Part shown: piece after piece, positions 23,582 to 30,873 of the stretch | How the letters are laid out: each line of letters opens with the position of its first letter | Numbering within the stretch: the first letter of the stretch is position 1 | NCBI RefSeq assembly: GCF_006439015.1 | Contig: NZ_RCZG01000012.1 | Location: forward strand, 150,512-214,511 | Direction of reading: 5' to 3' | Origin: Mycolicibacterium hodleri | Lineage (GTDB): Bacteria; Actinomycetota; Actinomycetes; Mycobacteriales; Mycobacteriaceae | DNA length: 64,000 bases | The notes under the pieces: model-generated | Told to the model about the DNA's origin: nothing | Seen by the model: only the letters and a program-made list of their open reading frames with translations | The model's database searches: none | Translations under genes and position numbers: made by a program

Positions 23582-24507
23582 CCGACACCCAAAACCGACG
23601 GGTCGAAGACGAGCACTCCATCGGAACTTCCGCCGTGGTCGTAGAGCGAAATGACCTCGTCGGGAAGCTGGTCGAGCGTGTCGGCGCGACGGTAGTCGCG
23701 CAATGACGTGCCGGTCGAGCTGGAGTCGACGTTCTCCGGGCCGCCGTTTGCGATGAGATCGGCCAAGTGCACGGTCCGGAAATCGAAGCTGAATCGCGCC
23801 TGCTCCGTCGTGTTCGGCACCGTCGCATGCAGTTGGGCGCCCGAGAACGACAGAATCGATCCGACATCACCGAGAATTCGTAGCTGGCTACCTGGCCCCG
23901 ATCCAGTCAATCTGGGGTGTGGCCGCGGATCACTCTTGATGTACAGCGCGGCATCGCGGCGAGCCGAACGATTCCATTCGTAGGCATCGAACTCGGAGCT
24001 GGTGTTGACCGCCGGCCGCTGCCAGTACTCGGGGTGAAACGCCATACAGGATTTGTCGGTGACACCGCGAATCGGCGCCCACCAATTGTTCTGGCTCTGC
24101 GGCGCCGAATACCAGGTGTCCCGGTGCGGCGTGTAGTTGTACCCCAACCCGGCGGTGAGGTACGACGCGGGCGGAACGACGCGCAGCTTCGGCACGTCGA
24201 AGTACGTCAAGCCGAGGTCGGCGCCGAAATCGGCCATCACCTCCCGAAGCAGTTCCTTCGAACGCGAGCTATGAGTGAACCCGGTTTTCAGCGGGCCAAG
24301 GATCTTCACGTATTCCTCGACGGGTATGAACGAGTGCGCAGTGATCGGGTCGAGGTCGCCGAACGCCTCCTGTATCAACGTCCAGGCGAATTCGCTGAAC
24401 GCCAAGATCGTGTCGCGCGGCGGAATGCAGAACACTTCGCCGGAATAGACCCGAGCCCGCCTGTCCTCGTCGGTGACGTCTGCTTCAGTTGAAATTACGA
24501 ATGCCAT
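23578..24507 (-). CDS. Fe(II)/2-oxoglutarate dioxygenase-like protein, 309 aa
   Basis: A cupin-type non-haem iron oxygenase candidate. The facial triad can be read as His128 and Asp130 (NYTPHRDTWYS) and distal His227 (FSGAQLHATVPNT), with Arg238 (ARFSFDF) as a likely 2-oxoglutarate carboxylate ligand. The region between holds a Trp/Asn-rich stretch SQNNWWAPIRGVTDKS. The N-terminal 110 residues are unassigned. The ATG at 24507 follows AAAGGGAAAG and overlaps the GT2 gene by 23 bases. In this operon it probably hydroxylates or oxidises the sugar or an attached acyl group; substrate unknown. Confidence 0.75.
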   Translation of the reverse strand: MAFVISTEADVTDEDRRARVYSGEVFCIPPRDTILAFSEFAWTLIQEAFGDLDPITAHSFIPVEEYVKILGPLKTGFTHSSRSKELLREVMADFGADLGLTYFDVPKLRVVPPASYLTAGLGYNYTPHRDTWYSAPQSQNNWWAPIRGVTDKSCMAFHPEYWQRPAVNTSSEFDAYEWNRSARRDAALYIKSDPRPHPRLTGSGPGSQLRILGDVGSILSFSGAQLHATVPNTTEQARFSFDFRTVHLADLIANGGPENVDSSSTGTSLRDYRRADTLDQLPDEVISLYDHGGSSDGVLVFDPSVLGVG

Positions 24508-25468
24508 TGAACTTTCCCTTTCCGTGAGCAGATTCGACACGCCGACTTGAAGAGTCTTGAGCCTCCAATGAGGCACCGCCGCCGTGTGTCCGACGCCGAC
24601 GCGCCGATCGAGCGGAGCTCATCAGGTAAAGGACGTCCCGCCGTAGTTGTTTGTCAAAGGCGTTGACCAAGCCGACCAGGCGGTCACCAGTCGAGATGCG
24701 CCAGCGCGGATTGTTTGTCAGTCGCCTGGCGAACTCGATCATCTGAGCAAGTTGAGAACGCGATGACGTCAACGCCGTCACCGTTCCCGCACAAATCCGG
24801 AACGAGGCCAGAGTCTCGGTCAGGCCAAAGAAGTCTCCGTGTTGAAGTAACCGGACCCACAAGTCCAGCTCCAAAGGAAACAACAGCCCGCCCCGGAAGC
24901 CGCCACACTTGTCGAATTCTGCGCGGCGGAAAAGTGCCGCTACAGGGGGTCCGATCGGGTTGGTGCCACTGCGCACAACCTGCCTGATCGTGCGCTGCGC
25001 CGATTGTCGTCCGTTGATCCCACGCAGCCCCTTGGCGGGTCGCAACAGGTCGCCGACTTCGTCGATGAAATCCGTTCGAATTGCAACCAGAACTACGCCG
25101 GGGTTGGCATCCATGACCCTGACCTGTGCTGCGATGCAATCCGGTTCAAGGGTGTCGTCGGCGCATAACAGCTTGACGTAGTCTCCGCGACTCTGTTCCA
25201 CCGCCCAGTTGAAGTTGTCGACGATCGGCAGGGTCGTGGCGTTCCGTATCACCCGAACTCGCTTGTCGTGCAACGACGCAACTATGTCACCGGTTCGATC
25301 GGAGCTGTTGTTGTCGACGATCACGACCTCGAAGTCGTCGTAATTCTGAGCCAGCACGCTGTCGAGGGTGGCCTGCAAATGACGTTCCGCCTCGTAGGCG
25401 GGAATACAGATGGACACTTTGGGGACGCCGGGCCGTGCCACATCAGCAGTCATGAAGCGATGACCCAT
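24485..25468 (-). CDS. Family 2 glycosyltransferase, 327 aa
   Basis: A GT-A-fold inverting transferase. It opens with VSICIPAYEAERHLQATLDS, then VVIVDNNSSDRTGDIVASL, and carries the metal-binding DxD-like CADDTLEPDC. No membrane helix is evident; the C-terminus is basic and Ser/Arg-rich (SARSARRRRTHGGG). First gene of the six-gene operon, so it likely transfers the sugar made by the other five. Start is ATG 25468, with an alternative ATG at 25453; neither has a strong ribosome-binding site. Upstream lies an 874-base AT-richer gap expected to hold the operon promoter. Confidence 0.88.
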   Translation of the reverse strand: MGHRFMTADVARPGVPKVSICIPAYEAERHLQATLDSVLAQNYDDFEVVIVDNNSSDRTGDIVASLHDKRVRVIRNATTLPIVDNFNWAVEQSRGDYVKLLCADDTLEPDCIAAQVRVMDANPGVVLVAIRTDFIDEVGDLLRPAKGLRGINGRQSAQRTIRQVVRSGTNPIGPPVAALFRRAEFDKCGGFRGGLLFPLELDLWVRLLQHGDFFGLTETLASFRICAGTVTALTSSRSQLAQMIEFARRLTNNPRWRISTGDRLVGLVNAFDKQLRRDVLYLMSSARSARRRRTHGGGASLEAQDSSSRRVESAHGKGKFNGIRNFN

Positions 25469-26342
25469 ACAGGTCGCACCTGAACGCGTTCAATACTGCA
25501 CATCTGTGTCACGCTCACCACACCCACCCTGACTTCGATTTGACCGAGAGATGATCTGTTCGGTGCGCCAACCCGGGGCTTGGCGATGATCAAATAGCGA
25601 GCCCCGGAAAAGTCTTCCCCTTTGGCAACTTAGACCAGTGGAGAAGATTTCGCAACCTACTAATGGTGCATATCGTACATTGATGTGCGATTAGAGCAAA
25701 CATCGTTTTGATTTAGTCGGAAGGGCCGCACTGCCACTCCACCGACTTGATCCGAAGCTTCGACTTGGCTCAACCAGCCCCGGCCCTGCTACCAGTCACG
25801 TTATTGCGCACTACAGGATCGCAGCAGCTAGAAACCCATGCACCAAACGCCGCGCGCACTAGTCCAGTGGAGGGTCGCAGATGCCATCGAGAAGCGCCGG
25901 CAACCAGCTTCAGAATGGTTGGCGCACCGTCGAACACCACCCAGAAGACAATTACCAGCAAGTAATTTGCATTCAGAGTCAGCTATCGGCTAGCAATGCA
26001 GCAACGTTGAGGCGAGGCAACCTAGCAAGCTTGGACCAGCCCGCACCGGTTAACCAGAGACATGCCAGCAATCGAGGCCGCGAAGGCCCCATTACGACAA
26101 CCACAACGCGTTCGTCTCGGCCGATGCCTCTACGATCGATTTCGATCTCACAGAATGGCTAGCCCACTGGGGGGTCGACTAGCAGGAACCCGATGATGTC
26201 CATCCATCAAAAACTGCCGTGCCCCTGAGAACTGGTGGTCGAGATCGATCCCGCCGAGATACGTCCGCGCCGGCGCGCATCATCGGGCGCTCGCAGTCTT
26301 AGCGTCCGGAGTGTGTGACCATCGCCCGTACCAGTGAGTTGG
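25469..26342. other. Long AT-richer intergenic spacer in the glycan island
   Basis: No convincing gene was found on either strand in these 874 bases. Base composition is visibly poorer in G+C than the flanks, with AT-rich stretches around 25600-25720 and 25960-26000. It should contain the promoter of the operon starting at 25468. CTTTGGCAACTTA (25620-25632) resembles two TTTGGCAAAC sites upstream of the second glycan transcription unit. The rest may be decayed coding sequence, but no family could be recognised. Confidence 0.6.
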
Positions 26343-27725
26343 TCAGACCAGCGACTCCGTGCCTTCGATAAGGCCCTGACCTGCAACAGTGGGCTGATCA
26401 TCTTTGCTACATTCATCCGCTCGGCGCTCGCGGCGCTCGGTGGGGATGGACGGGACTGCCACCTGCAGGTCGGACCGCAGTGGGCTCACTCTGAGCTCAC
26501 GCAACCAGCGAATAAGGGGTCTGACCAGTATCGCCGCCGCCAGAATTTCGGCTGCCAGATAGGACATACCAATTCCAAGGACGCCCATTGATCCGGTGAA
26601 AGCAGCCGAACCGCCTATCACTACGGCAGTCACCAGACACTGTGTCACCACCGCCAGTGTCAACCGACGGTAAACACGAGCCAGCCCGTCGTAGACTGAG
26701 CTGACCACGGAGAGCGGGATAAAGACGGCTGCGAGGTATAAGAGCGGCGTGCCGTGCTCGCGGTACTCAACCCCGATGAAGCCCAGCGCGATTGGCCCGA
26801 TAATCGCCAAGCCCAGACCGCCGAGCAACGCAACCGCAGCGACCATCTTGACGAACTGGGCAGACAGGCCATCGATGCGATCAGGATGGGCTGCACACTC
26901 TGCGACGAAGGGACCGATCAACAGGCTGAGCACAACGTAAACGGCGGTCACCATCGACCAGCTCACGGCAAGATACGCGCTCGCATCCGGTCCGAGCTGG
27001 GCGATGACAACCAGCGGAACCACGAGCGGTGCGATCGACGCGAGGGCGGTAATGCCATACGACGCGCCAAAATACCGCCACATTTCGCTGCGCGACGGCA
27101 GGGCTGGCGGGAGGGAGTAACGAACGCCGGTTCGGACCCGTCGTCGCATTGCGATCATCACGCAGCACGCGGCGATCGCGGCGGTCAGGCCCCAGGAGGT
27201 CACGATCGCCAGCGCAGCACCCGATAGAGAGAGCGCAACGAGGGTTGCGAGCTTGGCGACCGCATGGAAGCTGTTCTTCGCCGCACCCCAACGCGCAACG
27301 CCCAAACCGGCGACGGTGTTGTCCTGAAGCGCGAATACTGCTAGGACCACGACGAATGGCGGAAAAACGATCTTATCCAGCCCTGATGGAAACAGTGCCC
27401 GAGGCCCGAAGAGCGTCAGTCCAAGGGCCAGGACCAATGCCACGCCCGCCACCACGAGGTACCCGCGCACCAGCAGCGAACCGGCGCGATGACCTGCCAC
27501 GGGCAAGAATCGCTCATACATGGCGCCGAGGCTCAGATTTGACAGTGTCGACAGCATGATCGCAGAGGCGATCCAGGCTGATGCGACCCCGACCTCGGCG
27601 GCCGAGAATAGTTTGGCCGCGACCGCCCAGAAAGCTAGCCCGAGGACGCCTGTGCCTGCGTTGGATGCAACCACCGCAAGTGAATTGAGCCGGAGGTTCC
27701 TACCGGCTGACGGCAACCGCCGCAT
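26343..27725 (-). CDS. Polysaccharide/lipid-linked oligosaccharide flippase-like membrane protein, 460 aa
   Basis: A polytopic membrane protein with about 12 predicted helices, in the style of Wzx/MATE-like polysaccharide transporters. It begins with LNSLAVVASNAGTGVLGLAF (first helix typical of the family) and has WAVAAKLFSAAEVGVASAWI soon after. The C-terminal 50 residues are polar and cytoplasmic. It would move a lipid-linked glycan across the plasma membrane. The ATG at 27725 has AGGA nine to twelve bases upstream and is preferred over GTG 27752. It follows the decayed glycosyltransferase by 36 bases. Confidence 0.82.
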   Translation of the reverse strand: MRRLPSAGRNLRLNSLAVVASNAGTGVLGLAFWAVAAKLFSAAEVGVASAWIASAIMLSTLSNLSLGAMYERFLPVAGHRAGSLLVRGYLVVAGVALVLALGLTLFGPRALFPSGLDKIVFPPFVVVLAVFALQDNTVAGLGVARWGAAKNSFHAVAKLATLVALSLSGAALAIVTSWGLTAAIAACCVMIAMRRRVRTGVRYSLPPALPSRSEMWRYFGASYGITALASIAPLVVPLVVIAQLGPDASAYLAVSWSMVTAVYVVLSLLIGPFVAECAAHPDRIDGLSAQFVKMVAAVALLGGLGLAIIGPIALGFIGVEYREHGTPLLYLAAVFIPLSVVSSVYDGLARVYRRLTLAVVTQCLVTAVVIGGSAAFTGSMGVLGIGMSYLAAEILAAAILVRPLIRWLRELRVSPLRSDLQVAVPSIPTERRERRADECSKDDQPTVAGQGLIEGTESLV

Positions 27726-27761
27726 GGCAGCTTCCTGACAACGAACTGGCACGGCGACCCC

Positions 27762-28145
27762 CTAGTCGGGTAGCGCGATTGACGGAGGTTGACCCAAGAT
27801 CGACACCAGCTCCCAGGTGGAGACTTCGCCAGCAAGGCGACAATCGGGCCAGCCAGGAACGGCGTACCATACGACACGCGCCACATCGGCGACGGCACCG
27901 TCCGCGAAGACCACGCTCGACCGGCTACCTTCGGCTCGAGATCGAGCAGCGGGCAGTCCAGTGTTTCGAGCAGCAGCCAGACGATGGGTCGCGGAACGCC
28001 TTTGGGTGAGGCTAGACGCAACTTCAGCGCACACGCCCTGCCAATGCTGCACCGTATGGGTGCAGCTCACCACCGCTATCGACAACCCGCTCAGACTTTG
28101 CTGCTCCGGTGGCGAAGCGCGGACCCTCGAGTCATCGATGGGCAT
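27762..28145 (-). pseudogene. Decayed family 2 glycosyltransferase fragment
   Basis: A 127-codon frame opening at an ATG that overlaps the end of the upstream GT2 by 14 bases. LSGLSIAVVSCTHTVQHWQ resembles the first strand of GT2 enzymes, and LAAARNTGLPAARS plus SSVVFADGAVADVA resemble the later GARNTG...FLDDDA segment. Most of the sequence between them (the donor-binding part) is missing, the DDD motif reads ADG, and the frame ends shortly after. It looks like an internally deleted and truncated glycosyltransferase. It could instead be a divergent small protein. Confidence 0.5.
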
Positions 28146-28965
28146 ATGGACCAGCATGATCCACCCAATCGCGAGATGGGGTACTACGCCGCGTGGAACG
28201 CTCTCCGTGAATCGTCCGCAGTACGCGCCAGCCGTCGCTGAACGTGCGCAGATTACTGGCGCCGTAAATACGGCTGCGTTCAAAACTGGGGACTTCGACC
28301 ACACGCAGGCCGGACTTCAGAATCCGCACGTTGATTAACGTCTCGATCTCGAATCCGTCGCCCCACTGCGCCTCCGTTGCTTCGGTGTCGGGCAACGACA
28401 TCGAAGGAAGGTGGCAGCGCCAGAACGCCATGTATCCGTAGCAGAGGTCGGTGAACGACGCCCCGAACTTCTGGTTGACCAACGCGTTGAAGACTTTGTT
28501 TCCGAGTCGACGGGTGAAGGTGAAGTCCGAACTCCCCCCGCCCGCTGCAAAACGGCTCCCCTTGACGACGTCGGCCCCACCGGCAAGCGCCTCGACGAAT
28601 AGTGCGATCTCACCAGGGTCCGTTGAACCGTCGGCATCGATCATGACGACGATGTCAGAGGTGGCCGCTAGGAACCCGCAGACCAGTGCGTTTCCCTTAC
28701 CGCGCCGGGTCTGCGAAATGATCTTCGCCGTCGGCCACAGCATCCGCGCGACCTCGATGGAATTGTCGACGGAGTGACCGTCGACGAAAATGATCTCGTC
28801 GATGCCGGCAGGCATGCGTCGCGCGACGTCGGGGAGATTCCGCGCCTCGTTCATGGCCGGAATGATGACGCTTACGGTGTTGCGTGGACGTGTCGGGCTC
28901 GGCAGCGGACCGGGGCCCCGCTCGAGAGTGTCACGTTCTTCGGTGCCTGGTGCCTCAACGCTCAT
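28132..28965 (-). CDS. Family 2 glycosyltransferase, dolichyl-phosphate-mannose-synthase-like, 277 aa
   Basis: A GT-A transferase without membrane helices. Motifs are VSVIIPAMNEARNLPDVARR, IIFVDGHSVDNSIEVARML, QTRRGKGNALVCGFLAA, and the metal-binding IDADGSTDPGEI, then DVVKGSRFAAGGGSSDFT and TDLCYGYMAFWR. Such enzymes commonly charge polyprenyl-phosphate or add the first residue of a surface glycan. ATG 28965. It heads a short unit with the decayed GT and the flippase. Confidence 0.88.
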   Translation of the reverse strand: MSVEAPGTEERDTLERGPGPLPSPTRPRNTVSVIIPAMNEARNLPDVARRMPAGIDEIIFVDGHSVDNSIEVARMLWPTAKIISQTRRGKGNALVCGFLAATSDIVVMIDADGSTDPGEIALFVEALAGGADVVKGSRFAAGGGSSDFTFTRRLGNKVFNALVNQKFGASFTDLCYGYMAFWRCHLPSMSLPDTEATEAQWGDGFEIETLINVRILKSGLRVVEVPSFERSRIYGASNLRTFSDGWRVLRTIHGERSTRRSTPSRDWVDHAGPYAHR

Positions 28966-29041
28966 GCCGTGAACCCCTTTTCAATGCAAACAGCCCGCGC
29001 TGGCCGGTAATCGACAGTGGTGGTGGAAGTGGTTGCGTTCA

Positions 29042-29293
29042 TCACGCCGAAACGCCTAGCGTGCCGTCGCCGAACATGTTTCCGTCCGCAATGACGGTTA
29101 CTCGACGGGGCGGCCAATTGGCTGCGGGCACTCGAGCCCTGAGCGCTGAGATGGGTGCGGGATCGAAAGTCTTAAGGTAGGTCGCTCCAGAACCGACGCG
29201 ATTCATCAAACCGCTATCGCTCTCTGGGTCTCCCACGGTCGCCATCGCCGCCATGCTGGTGATGCCACGATCGCTAAGCACTGAGATCGACAT
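29042..29293 (-). CDS. Uncharacterised ORF, 83 aa
   Basis: An open frame from ATG 29293 to TGA 29042, 76 bases upstream of the GT2 gene and in the same direction. It reads MSISVLSDRGITSMAAMATV at the start and ends MFGDGTLGVSA. Codon choice is moderately GC-rich at third positions, which supports coding, but there is no recognisable domain, signal peptide or clear ribosome-binding site. It could be a small gene of the glycan unit or a leftover fragment of a larger protein. Confidence 0.35.
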   Translation of the reverse strand: MSISVLSDRGITSMAAMATVGDPESDSGLMNRVGSGATYLKTFDPAPISALRARVPAANWPPRRVTVIADGNMFGDGTLGVSA

Positions 29294-30121
29294 CGTTGCT
29301 CTATCTGGTCGCTGCTGAACGTACCGACGGCAGGTGCGCCAGTGGGCTGCGTCGGTCCGTGGCGAGCACGCCGCCCGAAAACTGTTCCGAGGTCGAGTGC
29401 AGACCAGCGGGCGAACGTGGGTTCATGGCGGGAAATCTACTGGGTACATTACCCAAACGCAACCCGACCGCGCGATTTTGGCAAACGTTCACGATTTACA
29501 GGTAAATAACTGTCCGATGCATGTCTGCCCCCTAAATCAACGTGAGCGCACAGATTTGGCAAACTTTAAGTGTGACGCCGATCGCAGCCGCGCGCTGAGC
29601 CGAGGGCGGCGCCTGGATGGTGCGACAGCTCAGCTGTCGTGGTGACTTCGGTCGCACGACCAGCATGCCGAGTGGTCCCAGCACCACGCCGGATGACGGC
29701 CCACCAAGAGCTCCTATCCGGGGAGGCGAAAGTTGCCACAAACGGGCGCCATCGGGCGACATGCCCCGACGGCCGGGCCTAAACCAGAAAATCCCCGAAA
29801 TCATCCGTTTGGTACGTAAATCGCAGCTGAGAGGGGGTCTCGTTCATCGCGGCAACCTCGGCCGACGCCACTGACGTGGCCGCGCCGCCGACGCTGACAC
29901 CTGGTTCGGGGCCGCCTTGCCCGGTCAGCTCGACGCTAGGCGCGTCGCCCGCTTTGGCCAACGACGTCCCGGAGGGAGAGGGACCTCGGCCGTGCTGCCG
30001 CACGCTCAGAAAGCAGCAGAACGGTGGCTAGCGGTCCTTTCGAACATCTTCGGCGTTCAGGAATCGCGACTTCGCCACAATGGCGCTCATGCCGACCGCC
30101 AGCCAACACCTACGTAGCGGG
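29294..30121. other. AT-richer intergenic region between the glycan unit and regX3
   Basis: No supported gene in 828 bases. The stretch 29440-29570 is notably AT-rich and is the likely promoter zone of the unit read leftward. It contains a near-perfect palindrome ATTTACAGGTAAAT (29494-29507) and two similar sites TTTTGGCAAACGTT (29476-29489) and ATTTGGCAAACTTT (29554-29567). The remaining 550 bases before the regX3 stop show only weak open frames without family resemblance. This marks the right edge of the accessory island. Confidence 0.55.
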
Positions 30122-30808
30122 TCAGCCCTCGAGTTTGTAGCCGAGACCGCGCACCGTCACCAGGTGCACAGGATTGGCGGGATCTCCTTCGATCTTCGAG
30201 CGCAGTCGCTTGACGTGCACGTCGAGCGTCTTGGTGTCGCCGACGTAGTCGGCGCCCCACACCCGGTCGATCAACTGCCCGCGCGTGAGGACCCGACCAC
30301 TGTTTCGCATCAAATACTCGAGCAGGTCGAACTCCTTGAGCGGCAACGTGATCGACGCACCGTTGACGGACACGATGTGCCGCTCGACGTCCATCCGAAC
30401 CGGGCCGGCCTCCAAGACACCATCACCGATCCCCGCATCGTCGTTGTCAACCCCGCGGCGCAGCACGGCACGGATGCGCGCGATGAGCTCGCGCGCCGAG
30501 TACGGCTTGGTGACGTAGTCGTCGGCGCCCAACTCCAGCCCCACGACCTTGTCGATCTCACTGTCGCGTGCGGTGACCATGATCACCGGCACGCTCGAAC
30601 GCGAACGCAGCTGTTTGCACACGTCGGTACCGCTCATGCCGGGAAGCATCAGGTCCAGCAGCACGATGTCTGCACCCGAACGCTCGAACTCGGCAAGGGC
30701 TGACGGCCCGTCCGTCACCACGGTGGCCTCAAAGCCCTCCTTGCGGAGCAGGAAGGCCAGTGGATCGGCGAGCGATTCTTCATCTTCCACGATCAGGACG
30801 CTGGTCAT
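30122..30808 (-). CDS. regX3: Two-component response regulator RegX3, 228 aa
   Basis: An OmpR/PhoB-type regulator of the phosphate-limitation response, partner of SenX3. The receiver domain (1-115) has the phosphorylation site Asp52 (IVLLDLMLPG), Glu8-Asp9 acidic pocket, and Lys in DDYVTKPYSA. The C-terminal winged helix (about 135-228) contains LPLKEFDLLEYLMRNSGRV and VHVKRLRSKIEGDP, ending GLGYKLEG. Nearly identical to the M. tuberculosis protein. ATG 30808 is used; it overlaps the stop of a 21-codon mini-ORF that fills the senX3-regX3 spacer. Downstream of the gene lies the glycan island. Confidence 0.97.
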   Translation of the reverse strand: MTSVLIVEDEESLADPLAFLLRKEGFEATVVTDGPSALAEFERSGADIVLLDLMLPGMSGTDVCKQLRSRSSVPVIMVTARDSEIDKVVGLELGADDYVTKPYSARELIARIRAVLRRGVDNDDAGIGDGVLEAGPVRMDVERHIVSVNGASITLPLKEFDLLEYLMRNSGRVLTRGQLIDRVWGADYVGDTKTLDVHVKRLRSKIEGDPANPVHLVTVRGLGYKLEG

Positions 30809-30870
30809 CTTTGGCACGTGCCTTCCGTTACGCCTGCGGCGACGACTTCCACGATCACTACGCTGGTCAC
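30805..30870 (-). CDS. 21-codon mini-ORF in the senX3-regX3 spacer, partial copy of the regX3 start
   Basis: It starts three bases after the senX3 stop (TAA-GCC-GTG) and ends with a TGA that overlaps the regX3 ATG (ATGA, 30805-30808). The first 28 bases (30870-30843) match the first 28 of regX3 (30808-30781) at 23 positions, giving VTSVVIVE against MTSVLIVE. In M. tuberculosis this spacer is occupied by MIRU repeats that also carry a small ORF overlapping the next start. A translation-coupling role is therefore likely; a functional peptide is less so. Confidence 0.6.
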   Translation of the reverse strand: MTSVVIVEVVAAGVTEGTCQR

Positions 30871-30873
30871 GGC

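Noticed and set aside
25770..25961. 63-codon minus-strand frame starting MLVIVFWVVFDGAPTILKLV
   Set aside because: A hydrophobic start but no continuation into a recognisable protein; it sits in the AT-richer spacer and is probably chance.
29532..29804. 90-codon minus-strand frame between the glycan unit and regX3
   Set aside because: No motif, no ribosome-binding site, biased amino-acid content; not distinguishable from chance.
30809..30817. Earlier GTG start for regX3 (30817)
   Set aside because: It would add three residues absent from M. tuberculosis RegX3, and the ATG at 30808 has the stop-start overlap.
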